Shown: positions 41,401-52,904, counted from the stretch's first letter. The stretch is DNA of 64,000 nt from Aquilaria yunnanensis (GCA_039654915.1 CM077598.1:75978041-76042040), one strand, 5' to 3'. Notes: generated from the letters alone by a model not told the origin. Made by a program: numbers and translations.

Positions 41401-43940
41401 ATGTTGATGATATGATAGTAAAAAGCAAGCTGCCCGGCTACCACGTTGCAGATTTGGAGGAAACCTTCCAAAAGCTCAGAGCCTTCGGGATTCGCCTTAA
41501 CCCCGAGAAGTGTATCTTCGGGGTGACGTCGGGAAAATTCCTTGGGTACATGGTATCTGAAAGAGGCATCGACGCCAATCCTGAGAAGATTAAGGCTCTG
41601 CTTGAGTTCCGAACTCCTGCCACAGTTAAAGACGTGCAGAGACTAACCGGAAGAATAACCTCTCTGAGCAGGTTTATTTCCAGGTACAGAGATAGGTGTA
41701 GACCTTTCTTCAAAGTCCTCACAAAGGCAGCAAAGATGGAAGGCGACCTCGGAAGAAACAATCATCCCTGGGATGAAGATTGCCAAAAGGCCTGGGAAGA
41801 ACTCAAAGTCTACCTGGCCAGCCTGCCGACTCTGCGACAACCTCGGGAGGGAGAACCCCTCGTACTGTACCTCGCCGTCACAGAAAAGGCCGTGAGCTCG
41901 GTCCTGATAAAAGAAGAAGGGCCGAAACAATGGCCGGTCTACTACGTCAGCAAGTCCCTGCATGGCGCCGAAGTCAGGTACCCTTTGCTTCAAGAAGCTA
42001 TATACGCCTTGGTGCTTGCAGGAAGAAGACTGCGACCATATTTCCAGGCTCACCCCATCATCGTCCGAAGTAGTCTACCACTACGGGATGTTATGAAGAG
42101 AGTTGATCATTTGGGAAGGCTCTCCAAGTGGTGCATAGAGCTTGGCGAACACGACATCACGTATGAGCCTCGGAAGGCCATAAAAGCCCAAGCATTGGCA
42201 GATTTTATCGCCGAAATACCCACCACTGAGGAGAACCACTCAGATCCGAAAGAAGGTGAGCCAGAATGGACCTTGCATGTTGACGGAGCCTCGGGGTCCG
42301 TACACCAGGGAGCTGGAATAGTTATCAGAGGACCCGAAGGCCTAGAGGTGATGAAGGCTATCAAGTTCAGGTTCAACGTCACCAATAATGTGGCTGAGTA
42401 TGAAGCCCTCATAGCGGGATTACGTTTGGCCAGAAAGATTGGCGTGAGAAACTTAAGGGCTCACAGCGATTCCCAGCTGGTAGTTCGGCAGACGGCAGGA
42501 GATTATGGGGCGAAGGACCCAATCTTGGCAAAATACCACGAGCTGGTAAGAAAACTCATCCAAGAGTTTGATGCCGTGCGGATCGAAAATGTACCCCGGC
42601 GGAATAACACTGAGGCAGATTGCTTAGCGAAGTCCAAAACATACACCGAGGTGCTAGACCATCCAAGCATCTCCGTGCTAAGCGTAACGACCTCGGGAAT
42701 GGGGTGGAAGGACCCCATAAAGAGATACCTCGCAGAGAATGAGCTTCCCGAAGACGCCGGCAATGCTGCAAGACTGCGAAGACGCGCCGGAAGATTCTTC
42801 CTGATTGGTGAAGAGTTATATCGGCAAGGATATGCAAATCCGCTGCAGAGATGTGTGGGCGAAGAGGATACTGAGATGGTCCTCGAAGAAGTCCACGAAG
42901 GCATGTGCGGCTCTCACATTGGAACTGATGCCCTTGCAGCAGTGATACTCCGCCAAGGATACTTCTGGCCTACCCTGAGAAAGGACGCAAGGCAGTTCAT
43001 CCAGAAGTGCGGTAGTTGCCAGAGACATGCAAAAATCCAGAGGATACCCTTGGAAATGGTAACGTCGGCAGACTATCCTTGGCCCTTCGCAGTCTGGGGT
43101 ATAGACCTCATTGGGCCACTCCCCACAGCGCCCGGAGGCGTGAAATTTTGCGTGGTAGCAGTGGACTATTTCTCAAAGTGGGTAGAGGCAGAACCACTAG
43201 CAACTATCTCGGCAAAAGAAGTGCAGAAGTTCGTATGGAAAAACATCGTATGCAGATTTGGCATACCGAGGGTACTAGTAGCTGATAATGGATCCCAGTT
43301 CATAGACAAAGGATTCCAGGAATTCATCAGCGACCTCGGAATAAAGATGCACTTCGCCCCAGTAGCTCACCCCCAAAGCAATGGGCAGGTGGAAGTATCA
43401 AACAGGACCATAAAAGATGGCCTGAAAAAGAGACTTGGGGAAGCCAAGGGGAAATGGCCAGGAGAACTCCAAAGTGTATTGTGGAGCTACCGAACGACGC
43501 CACGAAGAGCCACAGGGGAAACTCCCTTCTCACTCGTCTTCGGAACAGAGGCCATTATCCCAATAGAGATAGTTCAGCCTTCAATACGGGTGCAAGTATT
43601 TGATGAAGGCGGAAACGACCTCGGTCTGAGAACTAAGCTCGACCTTGTGGCCGAACACAGAGAAATAGCCGAGCTGAGAAGAAAAGCTTTCCAGCAAAGA
43701 GTGGCCGCGGCTATCAACTTAAAAGCCAAGCCAAAAGAAATCAAAAAAGGAGACCTTGTTCTCCGAAAGGCCGACTTTGCACCCCGAAGGCCATCTCACG
43801 GAGTACTTCGAGCAAATTGGGAAGGACCTTATCTGGTTCTCGCCGAAGTACGAAAAGGCGTGTACAAGCTTGGCGACGCCGAAGGCGTAGAATTGAAAAA
43901 CACTTGGCATTCAGACGCCCTGAAAAAATTCTACGCCTAA
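38442..43940 (+). CDS. Intact gag-pol polyprotein of element B
   Basis: 1832 residues from the ATG inside the LTR (MTHNDEALGHHLAPSVGTRS). An upstream in-frame ATG at 38385 is also in the LTR, and I prefer 38442 because element A starts there too. Domain order and motifs are those of element A: gag, CX2HX4HX4C knuckle (about 39859), DDGS protease (about 40270), RT with YVDD (about 41401), two RNase H domains (about 41860 and 42265-42618), integrase HHCC (about 42890-43010) and DDE residues (about 43099, 43280, 43385). Substitutions relative to A are few. The whole frame is open, which suggests competence. It could supply proteins for non-autonomous relatives sharing its ends. Confidence 0.95.
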   Translation: MTHNDEALGHHLAPSVGTRSQIAVVETRRSKDKGLPRSSSAPEIQPAAEQTLPETSTPEEDRPLVITMSFLRDFQRSVVAEMTQQIDRRWPQQSQAQKPSSSTRPRERSPKSTHRSSESGDPRGESSTEDIALGKRPVGQTGSKRPRVSQRSSSSPEARALTPPRRTRSPKRHRRSPSRENGPSATALMERILARLDRVEKQVTRKPVWDWLSGALCEDGPPFIHTVVEAAMPGDFRVPRLEIYDGRTDPQAHLTKYRRSMIMHGADDATMCKCFEVTLTGPATAWYNSLPPGTITEFQELSTAFTQQFIGSRPTAKMPVQMFDIEQRNGETIRDYVERFNREALSVPDFWPEIRILAMTRGLRRDSQLFYEFSKDPPETLGEFYRRAEQHMTAEELRMAGPKSDHHRAEGSSQQARHLSEHTGRPRRMRGKKPQSFTPLSTTRTNILMALERQGTQIRRPKAMAADNKKNAKKFCQFHRDHGHDTEDCFQLKKYIESLIKQGQLRKYLRMPSPKGRKEEEERAENEDYDSDRRRNRSPKRRLPPPVGVIQTITTGLPSSERKWKAREIAVMEYQSPSKKLARKDGSTIVFPHDDPLLIMARIGNWDVKRVLLDDGSNADVLFSHLLPSLGISSSELKPVTTPTFGVGPSELPVLGWIDLPLMMKGTSVDGAAELYASTMARFIVMDVPSSYNAILGRQTQGNLHIRPDVKYLIVTFATKDGDAEVFIDQAEVRKVFVKTRKAPANSSTQTVEAKAQEKGKKGDPAEAETEAVDLVPGQSTRIGKSLAKGDKENLVSFLLKNKDLFAYSPKDMPGVNPGIIQHSLKVSPEAKPIRQKKRSISAHKSNFVKTEVQRLLDAEVIREVKYPEWLSNVVIATKEGSSKLRMCIDFRNLNDACPKDSFPLPPIDQLVDSTAEYGLLSFLDAFSGYHQIRMDPEDEEKTAFITEGGTYCYIRMPFGLKNAGATYQRLMNKVFKDQMGRNMEVYVDDMIVKSKLPGYHVADLEETFQKLRAFGIRLNPEKCIFGVTSGKFLGYMVSERGIDANPEKIKALLEFRTPATVKDVQRLTGRITSLSRFISRYRDRCRPFFKVLTKAAKMEGDLGRNNHPWDEDCQKAWEELKVYLASLPTLRQPREGEPLVLYLAVTEKAVSSVLIKEEGPKQWPVYYVSKSLHGAEVRYPLLQEAIYALVLAGRRLRPYFQAHPIIVRSSLPLRDVMKRVDHLGRLSKWCIELGEHDITYEPRKAIKAQALADFIAEIPTTEENHSDPKEGEPEWTLHVDGASGSVHQGAGIVIRGPEGLEVMKAIKFRFNVTNNVAEYEALIAGLRLARKIGVRNLRAHSDSQLVVRQTAGDYGAKDPILAKYHELVRKLIQEFDAVRIENVPRRNNTEADCLAKSKTYTEVLDHPSISVLSVTTSGMGWKDPIKRYLAENELPEDAGNAARLRRRAGRFFLIGEELYRQGYANPLQRCVGEEDTEMVLEEVHEGMCGSHIGTDALAAVILRQGYFWPTLRKDARQFIQKCGSCQRHAKIQRIPLEMVTSADYPWPFAVWGIDLIGPLPTAPGGVKFCVVAVDYFSKWVEAEPLATISAKEVQKFVWKNIVCRFGIPRVLVADNGSQFIDKGFQEFISDLGIKMHFAPVAHPQSNGQVEVSNRTIKDGLKKRLGEAKGKWPGELQSVLWSYRTTPRRATGETPFSLVFGTEAIIPIEIVQPSIRVQVFDEGGNDLGLRTKLDLVAEHREIAELRRKAFQQRVAAAINLKAKPKEIKKGDLVLRKADFAPRRPSHGVLRANWEGPYLVLAEVRKGVYKLGDAEGVELKNTWHSDALKKFYA
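38476..38493 (+). other. Primer binding site of element B
   Basis: TGGCGCCGTCTGTGGGAA, two bases after the LTR, inside the gag frame (translated LAPSVG). Confidence 0.88.
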
Positions 43941-44089
43941 GGTTGAGCGGATGAAATATATTGTACAAAAAATATTCTAAGTACAGGATGGTCCGGAGAA
44001 GAATGGTCTTGAGAAAATTTTTAAGTATACCAAATTGTCCAGGACAAAATTCCGCGAAGGTGCTCGCCACGAAAAAAGCAGATATGACT

Positions 44090-44515
44090 TCCCGAAGTCC
44101 GTTGAGCCACTATGCTCGGGAAAAATGGGAAGCAAGAATCTCGTAAAAGTACACGCCAAAACAAAAGCAGAGGTAATTTCCGAACACCCTTGAGCGAACG
44201 TGCTCGGGAAAAAGGGAATGAGCAATCTCGTGAAAATTTTCCTAAGTCCCTTGAGCAAATATGCTCGGGACAATGGGAAGACAGAAAAATTTGCCTGAAG
44301 GTTTTCCGAAGGCCCTTGAGCGAACATGTTCGGGATAAAAGGAAACAAAAAGCCTGCAAAAGACTTAGCCAAATTTTTACAAACTTTCCAGAAAGTCTCT
44401 TGAGCGAGCACGCTCGGGACAAAGGAAGGTAAAAAGTTTCTTTGGTTGCAGGTTTTCCGAAAGTCTCTTGAAGCAAACGTGTTCGGGACAGTGGAAATGA
44501 AAAAACTTGCAAGAA
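44090..44515. repeat. Palindrome-centred repeats between convergent genes of element B
   Basis: Mirror of the array at 20640-21130. Units of the form TTGAGCGAACATGTTCGGGA recur near 44110, 44195, 44258, 44325, 44410 and 44475, each preceded by TTTCCGAAGGCCC-like sequence. They lie between the pol stop (43940) and the accessory ORF stop (44619). Confidence 0.85.
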
Positions 44516-44618
44516 AGGACTTAGCCAAAAGATTGTTCATTTAGAGCAAATCGCCTTACAAAAGAAGTGCCCAAAGAAGGAGCACAAAGGAGAAAAATAA
44601 GAGGAGCCCTAAAACAAA

Positions 44619-46967
44619 CTAGGGAGAGCCGTGCGGACGAAGACCAGGAAGCTTCAGATGCTCGACCTTGGACCACTGCCACCGAGGTCCCTCAGGAATA
44701 TTTAGGCCCTCCAGAAAAGAGAGGTCCAAATCTGGGAACCTCTGCAGCACCTGGTGCCGAGCGAGGCAGAAGCCGTCCTGAAAGGCGACCTTGGCCATGT
44801 CATCAGAAGTACGTTTTTGAACGCCAAGGACATTGACCTCATCCCTCAGCTCAGCAACCTCCTCTTCGAGCTCGCTTATCCCCAGCGTCTCTCCGGACTC
44901 CTTCTTCAGAGCCTCGACCTCGGCTTGAAGAGCATTGTTCTCGTCCGTCAACCTCGACGCAAGACTGTCGGAAACAGCCTTGTCCTTGACAAGATCTTCG
45001 TTGGCGGCGAGCAGCCCCTTTACTTGGTCGCCGAGGTCGGCAATCTTCCGGGAGGAGTCCTTTTCAAGTTCTTCTCTTTTCTTCGAGAACTCCTCCCGAA
45101 CGGCAGCAAGTTGCTGAGAACAATCCGCTGTCAGCTGCTGGTTGCTGGCGATCACCTTCGCAAGCGAAGCCTTCGCTTCACTGAGTTCCCGCGAAGTCGC
45201 ATCCTTGGAGGCAGCCTGTCTGGCCACCCGAACTCGGAGATAACCAGCGTACTCCAGCAGCTACGGCAAGGCAAAAGTCCAGGTTAGTACAAGTCTAAAC
45301 ACTTAGAAAATTGAGGAAAAAAGTGTAAAGACTATACCTGAGCAGCATGCTCGGTGACTTTTGCGGCGAGGGTATTATCCCCTGGGTGAGCCGCCGCAAT
45401 GGCCCGGAAGGAGGCGTCAGTGGTGATCCCCTTCCAAATCTCTTTTGTCATCTTCGGACAATCGTCGGAGAACAAATTCATATCCTCCGTGATTGTCCAA
45501 AAGGGCTCCAAGGGGATCTTCCCCTCAGGGATTGTGGCATCGCGCAGGGCCCGTTTCCTCTCATGAATGGCCCTCCAGCCAGCAGTAAGAGGCTCCCCTG
45601 AAAGTGAGAAGGAAGTTAGGAGCAGAAGAAAAATTCGCGAAAGGAAAAGGAGCTGAACTTCGCCTAAAGGCATACCTGGAGGAACCTCGGAGACAGTGTC
45701 CTCGGGATCCTCTGGCCCCTCGGAAGAAAGACCCTTACCCTTCTGTCGGTACCGCTCCTCGGCGGTGTGTACTTCTACCACTACAGTGTTTCTGGGGGCC
45801 TCGAGGTCGAGAGGAGGCACCTCGGCGGAAGTAGCGGGGACCTCGGCCGGTGGAATTTAAACAAGACCAGCGTCTTCGCCAGCTTCTTCTTCCAAAAGCT
45901 CTGGCTGAGAAGGCTGGAGAGCCTTCCTAGCTCGCTTCGCCGAGGGTCCCGCCCCTGTCGTCTTCCTTCTTCGGGAAGCCGCCTTCTTTGTCTGCTCCCC
46001 CTTCTCCACTTGGCCAGAAAAGAGGGCCTTGTAATAAGCGGCAGCCCCATCGCCCATCTCTGAAAAAGAGAAGAAATATCAGCGTAAGTCCGAGGAAAAA
46101 GTATAAAGGGATGGAAGATTACTCACTTTCGGCAAAAGTTTCGAAAGAAGTCTCCCCCTTAAGGAGCTTGACCAGCCAGGACTCCTTCCCGGCGATGGCG
46201 GGAGCGGGCATATTGAGGTCGGTCACGTGCTCCTTAACCACTTTCAGCTCCCGAAGGACTTCTTCGGTCATCAACCTCCAGTTGATAGGAAAGGGGTAAA
46301 GAGCACGAGCAGAGACCTCGGGAGCCCTGTCAGCGACTGCCCGAATGCGGGCGTCGAAATCCGCGAACACGGAAGCCAACGGTGGGGTCAGCAGCATCCT
46401 CGGATCAACGACGTCTGCGTTCAGCACTCCCTGAGCTCATCTGGTCGGGACACCAGACCAGTTCTTATCCACCTTCAGGAAAAAGAACTTAGGCTGCCAC
46501 CCCCGCCAGCTATCCTTCGTGTCGAAGGTGAAGGTGAATTTTTTGCTCCCGGATCCCCGAGGCAGCAGAAAATAGAAGCCACCCTTCGGGACCACATAGA
46601 GCTTGTAGTACTGCATGAAAATGATGAAGTGGGGCTCTATCCCGAACACGCCACACATGCAGAGGTAGGCGTTAAAATAGCAGTACGCGTTCGGGGGAAG
46701 CTGGTTCACAGCAATGCCATGGAATTGGCAGAACTCGTAAACCACCTTCGGGGGAGGATACCGAAGTCCGGCCTTCAGTTGGGCTCGGAAGACGGTAACC
46801 TCGTCGCCACGGTTTGAAAAAGCAAAATGGCTAGAACGAGGCAGTCTGGTCACAGCGTAAGACGGAAGAAAGAATTTTTTCTTCCACCTCTCTAGTTTTT
46901 CGGGGGTGGTACAGCAAGGATGGGCCAGAAGAGGTTTCCAGCTCTCGGGAACAGGCATCGCAGACAT
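44619..46967 (-). pseudogene. Spliced antisense accessory ORF of element B, one nonsense codon
   Basis: Exons on the minus strand are 46967-46127, 46059-45676, 45597-45338 and 45260-44619. The last three have the same lengths as in element A (384, 260 and 642 bp). The total is 709 codons with stop. This copy has the full N-terminus (MSAMPVPESWKPLLAHPCC...). A single GAA-to-TAA change at 45857-45859 stops the frame in exon 2. The rest is open. Its own TATA box is at 47256-47263. The domain picture is as for element A: PF04195-like N-terminus, basic patch, coiled coil. Confidence 0.8.
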
Positions 46968-47255
46968 GAAAAAGAGTTTGAGATGGAAAAGAAAATAGTT
47001 TCCAGAAAAAACTCAGAAGACGAGTTTGGAAAAAACAACAGTTTTCCAGAAAAACTCAGAAAAATAGAGGAATCAGAGTACTCTGAAAATCAAAACCCAC
47101 CAAAAGATTTGCCTGAGGACGCCGTCGTGAAAGTTGGTAGGAAAAAGCTCTGATTAAAGAAGCTCCGCCACAGAAAGCAAGATAAAACGCAAGAACAGAG
47201 GGCAGAGCAGAAAAAGAGCAGAAAAACAGTAAGTGGGACTTATGATGGAATGGGC

Positions 47256-47263
47256 TATTTATA
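47256..47263 (-). promoter_or_regulatory. TATA box of the antisense accessory ORF, element B
   Basis: The minus strand reads GGCCTATAAATAGCCC, about 290 bases before the ATG at 46967. Upstream, 47390-47540 is dense in ACGTG-type sites (CCACGTGTCA, GGACGTGCC, ACACGTCG). Element D has TATATATAT in the same place (60915). Confidence 0.65.
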
Positions 47264-47559
47264 GGCCAAAGGTGGGTAACCGAAAGAACATCATAAGTAC
47301 CCATTGGAGGCGAACCGTCGCCGTAACTGCCCGCTGCACCCGAAAAGGCGCGCCCTCTGTAAATGACGCGCCTCTCCTCCAATGGCAAGAAGCCACGTGT
47401 CAACCGCTGCGCAGAAATAGGGGACGTGCCTCCCCAAACGTGCCTGGAAAACCGGGACACGCCTCCTAATTGGGACACGTCGTTTGACATCCCTGAGAAA
47501 TGGAGACGCGCCGCTCAGTCTGACACGCTTGGCCATCAGACCTGCAGAAATAAAAAGCA

Positions 47560-47790
47560 GGCCACCTCGAGGACACCAAGAGACAGGCTATGGCTGAACA
47601 GCCCATGACTTTTGGGCAAGAGGTGTATCTTCGGTACAGGCTTTGCCTCGGAGACACCAAAGAATAGGCCAAGGCCGAACAGCCCAGACCCTCAGGCAAA
47701 AGGTGCGACCTCGGAACAGGTTATGCTTCCCAACAAGACTCCCAACGGCAACCTCGGAAAGAGATGCAAACCGAAGTCTTCACTTCGGCT
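47560..47790. repeat. Two-unit tandem duplication next to polypurine tract of B
   Basis: Two units of about 80-85 bp share ACACCAA(G/A)GA, GGCTATGGC/GGCCAAGGC CGAACAGCCCA, GGCAAAAGGTG and CTTCGGTACAGG/CTCGGAACAGG. Element D has a related pair at about 60470-60620. Confidence 0.6.
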
Positions 47791-47807
47791 TTCCAGAGGG
47801 GGGCATG
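47791..47807 (+). other. Polypurine tract of element B
   Basis: TTCCAGAGGGGGGCATG directly before the 3' LTR. Elements D and E2 show the same layout on the minus strand (60339-60353, 58899-58915). Confidence 0.75.
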
Positions 47808-48674
47808 TGATAGCCAAAGGCTGTCGCCTCAATCTGGCCGAATACCCTGCCACAACAACGGCCAGAAGAACTGGCGCTTCCCGGGAATAGGTGGAATCAT
47901 GCACCTCGGGAGATAGCCTGAGAGCTCCGAGCCTCGGCACGCCAGTAAAACTTGAGGACTCCATTCGCCCCCCAAGGTTGTGAACAACGCGCCTTCGGAA
48001 AAGTGGCACCAGACATTGCTGCCCGAATATGATATCCCCGAAGGCGGAACCCCCTGGAACTGGGAACCCCCGAACTGAGGGTAGGCTTCCCGAAGAGGCT
48101 CTGTCCGAACTAGAGGACGACCTCGCCCAGGGACCTCGGGAGTACGGCAGGCGCATTTAAGGAAGCATTTAAGGAAGCCTCTGACACGTCCCGCCACAGA
48201 CGTAAAAAGTCGCCCTGACGCGCAGACGCCATCAGAATCATATCATGGCCCATCTCAGCACAAGGCTCGAGGCCATCTAGTTACCAACTATCTGTCCCCT
48301 ACGCCCAGACGTTCAGGAGCATCCGACCGCACACGTGTCATGATCTGAACGGGCTAGGTATTCCTATATATACAGGAAATAAATACTTGACAGGAGGTTG
48401 GCAGGCCGGATATACAGCTCCCACACTCTGAGAAAATACCAGGCGAGACTTTTCTGCCTTTCTCTTTGAGCTAGTGACTTTCTCCTTCTTCCGGCCACCA
48501 CTGACTTGGGCATCGGAGGCTCCCCCCCCGGAAAAACACTCCGGGGGCCTCCTAACCCTGTTTACCAGCTTTTCAGGTACTCTCCTTGGGGCGATCCACC
48601 TTCCAGGCATTCTTCCTCCTAGAAGTCTCCTCAACAGTCATCATGACTCACAACGATGAGGCCTTGGGCCATCA
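47808..48674 (+). repeat. 3' LTR of element B (867 bp)
   Basis: TGATAGCC...GGCCATCA, full length. Followed by CTTTTGGCC of element C's LTR. Confidence 0.92.
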
Positions 48675-48903
48675 CTTTTGGCCTCCTATAAATACTTAGG
48701 AAGGACCTTGGTAAGATAGAACTATTCTGGCTATTCCGCCATTCTCTGTTCTTTACAACTGCTCTCATAAACATTGACTTGGCCGTCGGAGACATCTCCC
48801 TGGAAACACATTCCGGGGACTCTCTAACCCTTGTTCTTTTGAGCGTTTCAGGCACTCTCATTTAGGCCAGCTTGTCATTCGACAAGGATGCCACTAGGAA
48901 CCA
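48675..48903 (+). repeat. Right piece of element C 5' LTR
   Basis: It starts just after element B and has CCTATAAATAC at 48685-48700. It ends AACCA before a decayed PBS (TGGTGCCGTATGTTTGAA, 48906-48923). The left piece is at 37595-37617. Confidence 0.65.
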
Positions 48904-51900
48904 TTTGGTGCCGTATGTTTGAACTCACTCCTAGGTCACCGTCGTTGAGACTCGACGTTCTAAGGACAAAGGACTCTTGAAGTCACCGTCCGCCCTAGAA
49001 ACTCAACCGGCAACTGAACAACCTGCCATAAGGACTTATTTTCCTGAGTACAAATGTCCTCTAGTGGTCACGATGAACTTCTTGCGCAATTTCAGCACTC
49101 TATTGTGGCCGAGATGACACAATAGCTTGACCAAAGGTGGTCTCAACCACCTTCGGCCTGAAGGGCCTCTTCACCAGCTGCCCGCCAGGAGAGAAGTCCT
49201 GTTCAGGAAGTGGGGACTTCCACGATGACTCCTCAACAAAGGACGTACCCCCTAGAGGACATCGTGCTAGAAAAATGACTTCAAAAGGGCCCACAACTTC
49301 CCGCCGGCGGAGTTCATCACCAGATGGGAAGTCACAATGCCCCCGCCAACGAAGTTGCTCCTAACAAAGGAGGTGTCGCTCTCTGTTGCCGGAGGGCACC
49401 AGGCAATGAGAAGAGACCAGCACTACCACCCTCATGGAGAGGATCCTAGAGAGGCTGGAAAAACTTGGAAGGTAGATTTCCCTGAAGCTTGTCTGGTCAA
49501 GGCTGTCGGAGAGAGTCACCGGAGAAGAGTCACCCTTCATCCGTGCAATAATAGAGGTACCCATGCCAAGTGACTTTCGAGTACCACACTTGGAAACATA
49601 TTATGGGCGTAGCGACCCCCAAGCTCACCTAACGAAGTGTAGATGCAGCATGCTGTTGATGATGCCACCCTCTACAAGTGCTTTGAAGTTACTCTCTCCG
49701 AGGCAGTGACTGCGTGGTATAACTCCCTGGCCCCCGGAACGATAATGGGTTTCCGGGAGTCGTCCACCGCATTCACTCAACAGTTCATTGAAAGCAGACC
49801 GACGGTAAAGATGCCTATCTAGATGTTCAACATAGCGCAAAGAAATGGAAAGACCATTCGCAACTATGTCGAGAGGTTCAATAGGGAAGCCCTGAGTGTG
49901 ACCGACTTTCACCCTGAAATCTGCATCCTCACCATGATCAGGGGACTTCGAAGGGACTCACACTTCTTCTATGAGTTCTCCAAAGATCCCCCGGAGACCC
50001 TTGGCGAATTCTACCGGAGGGCGGAGCTACACATGACGGCTGAAGAACTGTGGATGGGAGGGCCAAAGCCTGACCACAATCATCCTGAGGGTCAGGCTCA
50101 CCAACTTAGGTATCCAACTGAGGGTAGGGGTAGACCTCAGAAACAAAGAGGGAAGAGGCAGGTGTCGTTCAATCCCTTAAACACCACAAGGACAAACATA
50201 CTGATGGCCTTGGAGAGGCAAGGGATTGCCATACAATGTTTGATGGGCATGACCTCGGAGAATAAGAAGAACATGAAGAAGTTTTTCCAGTTTAACCGAG
50301 ACCATGGGCACGACATTGAGGACTGCTTCCAGCTAAAAAAGTACATAGAATCTCTGATCAAACAAGGCCAACTGTGGTGATACCTGTGAATGCTGTCCCC
50401 TAAAAGAAGAAGGGAAGAAGAAGGGAAAGGAGAAGATGAGGACTATGATTTTGACCCATGTCGGAACCAAAGTCCCAGGAAGCATCCACCACCTCCGGTG
50501 GGAGTAATCCAGACAATCACCACTAGGATACCCTCATCCAAGAGGAAAAGGAAAGTCTGGGGAATCTCAATAATGGAGTTTGGAAACCTAGTGAACAAGG
50601 TTGTTCGGAAAAATGGGTCTACCGTGAAGTTCCCTCATGATGAGCCTCTCCTTATTATGGCAAGGATAGGGAGTTGGGACGTCAAAAGAGTGCTCATTGG
50701 TGATAGTTCCAATGACGACATTCTATTGTCCGACCTACTGTCAAACTTAGGCATTTCCAAGGGTGATCTCAAACCTGTTACTTCCCCTATGTTCGGTGTA
50801 GGTCCCTCCGAACTCCCTGTGCTCGGGTGGATTGATCTGCCCTTGATGTTAAGGGGAACTTTGGTTCAGAACAAGAAAGAGATCTTCGGCTCCATAATGA
50901 CAAGGTTCATCATCATAGATGTCCCATCTTCATACAATGCCATCCTCGGAAGGCAGACACAAGGGAATCTCTACATTCGCCTAGATGTTAAATTCTTAAT
51001 AGTCACATTCGGCACGAAGGAAAGGGACGCAGAGATATTTATTGATCAAGCTGAGGTCAGGAAAGTCTTTGTGAAGGCTAGACAAAGTCCAATGAATGTT
51101 CATGCACAGACTTTAGAAGAAAAGAGCATACTTACGGTACAGGCAATAGGAGAAGGAGTAGGTGACTTTGAAAAAATAGAAACAGAGGATGTAGAACTTG
51201 TCCTAGGCCGAAGTACCCGAATGGGGAAACAACTAGCCTAAGGTGACAAGCAAAAACTTGTATCTTTTCTTGTAATGAACAAAGATCTATTTGCCTACTC
51301 TCCGAAGGACATGCCTCGGGTAGACCCTCGGATAATTCAACATAGCCTTAAAGTGCGTCTAGAGGTGAAGCCTGTTCGGCAAAAAAAGCGCAGCCTCTCG
51401 GTGCATAAGAACAACTTCGTCAGAACCAAAGTCCAACGGCTAACGGAAGCAGGCATAATAAGAGAGGTCAAGTACCCCGAATGTCTTAGCAACATTGTCA
51501 TGGCTATGAAGGAAGGGAGTGATAAACTCTGAATGTGCATCACCTTCCGAAACATAAACAATGCCTATCCTAAGGATTCATATCCTTTGCCACCAATATA
51601 TCAATTGGTGGACTCCACCACTAGATACAGTCTACTCAGCTTCCTCGATGCCTTCAGTGGATACCACCAAATTCAGACGGATCCCGAAGACAAGGAGAAA
51701 ACCGCCTTCTCGGGACCTACTACTACATCAGAATGCCCTTCGATCTAAAGAATGCAGGGGCCACGTACCAAACGCTGATGAATAAGGTGTTTGACACCCA
51801 AATCGGGAGGAATATGGAAGTATATGTCAATGATATGATAGTTAAGAGCAAATTGCCTAGTAGTCATATCTTAGACTTAAAGGAAACATTCCACCAACTT

Positions 51901-52904
51901 CAGGAATTCAAAATTCATCTTAACTCGGAGAAGTACGTGTTCGGGGTGAATGTGGCAAGTTCCTTGGATCCATGGTATTGGAAAGAGGTATCGATGCCAA
52001 CCCAGAAAAAGTTAAGGCCCTGCTAGGATTCTGAACTCCCATAAAAACCAAGGACGTGCAAAGGCTAACTGGGAGAATCACTTCCTTTAGTAGATTCATC
52101 TCCAGATATGGTGATTGGCGCTGAACATTCTTCAAAGTGCTCACCAAAGTAGCAAAAAATGAAGGTACCTTCGGCTCTGAGGAACATCCTTGGAACGAAG
52201 ACTGCCAAAAGGCCTAGGATGAGCTCAAAAGCTACCTAACCCTTCTGCCGACACTTCGGCAGCCGAGGGAAAGAGAACCTCTCATCCTTTACCTCACCGT
52301 CAGTGAAAAAGCAGCGAGTTTGGTGCTTGTAAAGGAAGAGGGAGGAAGGCAGTGGCCGGCATACTATGTGAGTAAGTCCTTACACGGTGCTAAAGTTAGG
52401 TACCCTCTTCTACAGAAGGCCATTTATGCCTTAGTATTAGCAAATAGAAGGTTGCGACCTTCCTTCTAGGGACACCCTATTACTGTCCGAAGTAACCTAC
52501 CTCTTCAGGATGTCATGAGGAGGGTAGATAACTCAGGAAGACTATCAAAGTGATGTATTGAGCTCGGTGAGCACGACATCTCTTACGAGCCAAGAAGGCA
52601 ATAAAGGCCCAAGCGCTGGCAGACTTCATCGCCAAAGTGCCAAAAAGCCAAGGATACCCCTGAGGACCTCGAAAAGGATGAACTTGAGTGGACACTTTTC
52701 ATTGATGGAGCCTCTGGTTCTGAACATCGAGGAGCTGGAGTAATCCTCCGTGGTCCCGAAGGCATGGAAGCCATGAAGCCATTAAATTCAAATTCAATGT
52801 CACCAATAACATTGCTGAATATGAAGCCCTCATAGCAGGCTTATGATTAGCAAACAGAGTTGGTGTGAGAAATCTGAAGGCCCACAGTGATTCTCAGCTA
52901 GTAG
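48904..52904 (+). pseudogene. Element C gag-pol, first part, many stops
   Basis: Old relative of the A/B gag-pol. It shows gag around 49430-50090, a knuckle altered to FQFNRDHGHDIEDC (about 50286, first Cys lost), protease GDSSNDDILLSDLL (about 50700), RT from 51300 with YVND in place of YVDD (about 51825), and the start of the RNase H region. Many stops match C-to-T changes at CGG, CGA, CAG or CAA codons of the intact copies (for example at about 50380, 51530 and 52555). It ends at 52904, where a solo LTR is inserted, and resumes at 56410. Inactive. Confidence 0.85.

Larger units (their letters stand above)
37618..48674 (+). mobile_element. Element B: nearly complete Tat-type Ty3/gypsy element
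   Basis: 5' LTR 37620-38473, PBS 38476-38493, gag-pol 38442-43940, palindromic repeats, antisense accessory ORF 46967-44619, its promoter, polypurine tract 47791-47807 and 3' LTR 47808-48674. The LTRs differ at only a handful of positions I can see (for example near 38010, 38049, 38231 and 38412), so insertion is recent. The 5' LTR has lost its first 13 bp. The right flank starts CTTTT, but the left target copy is lost with that small deletion. Confidence 0.9.
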
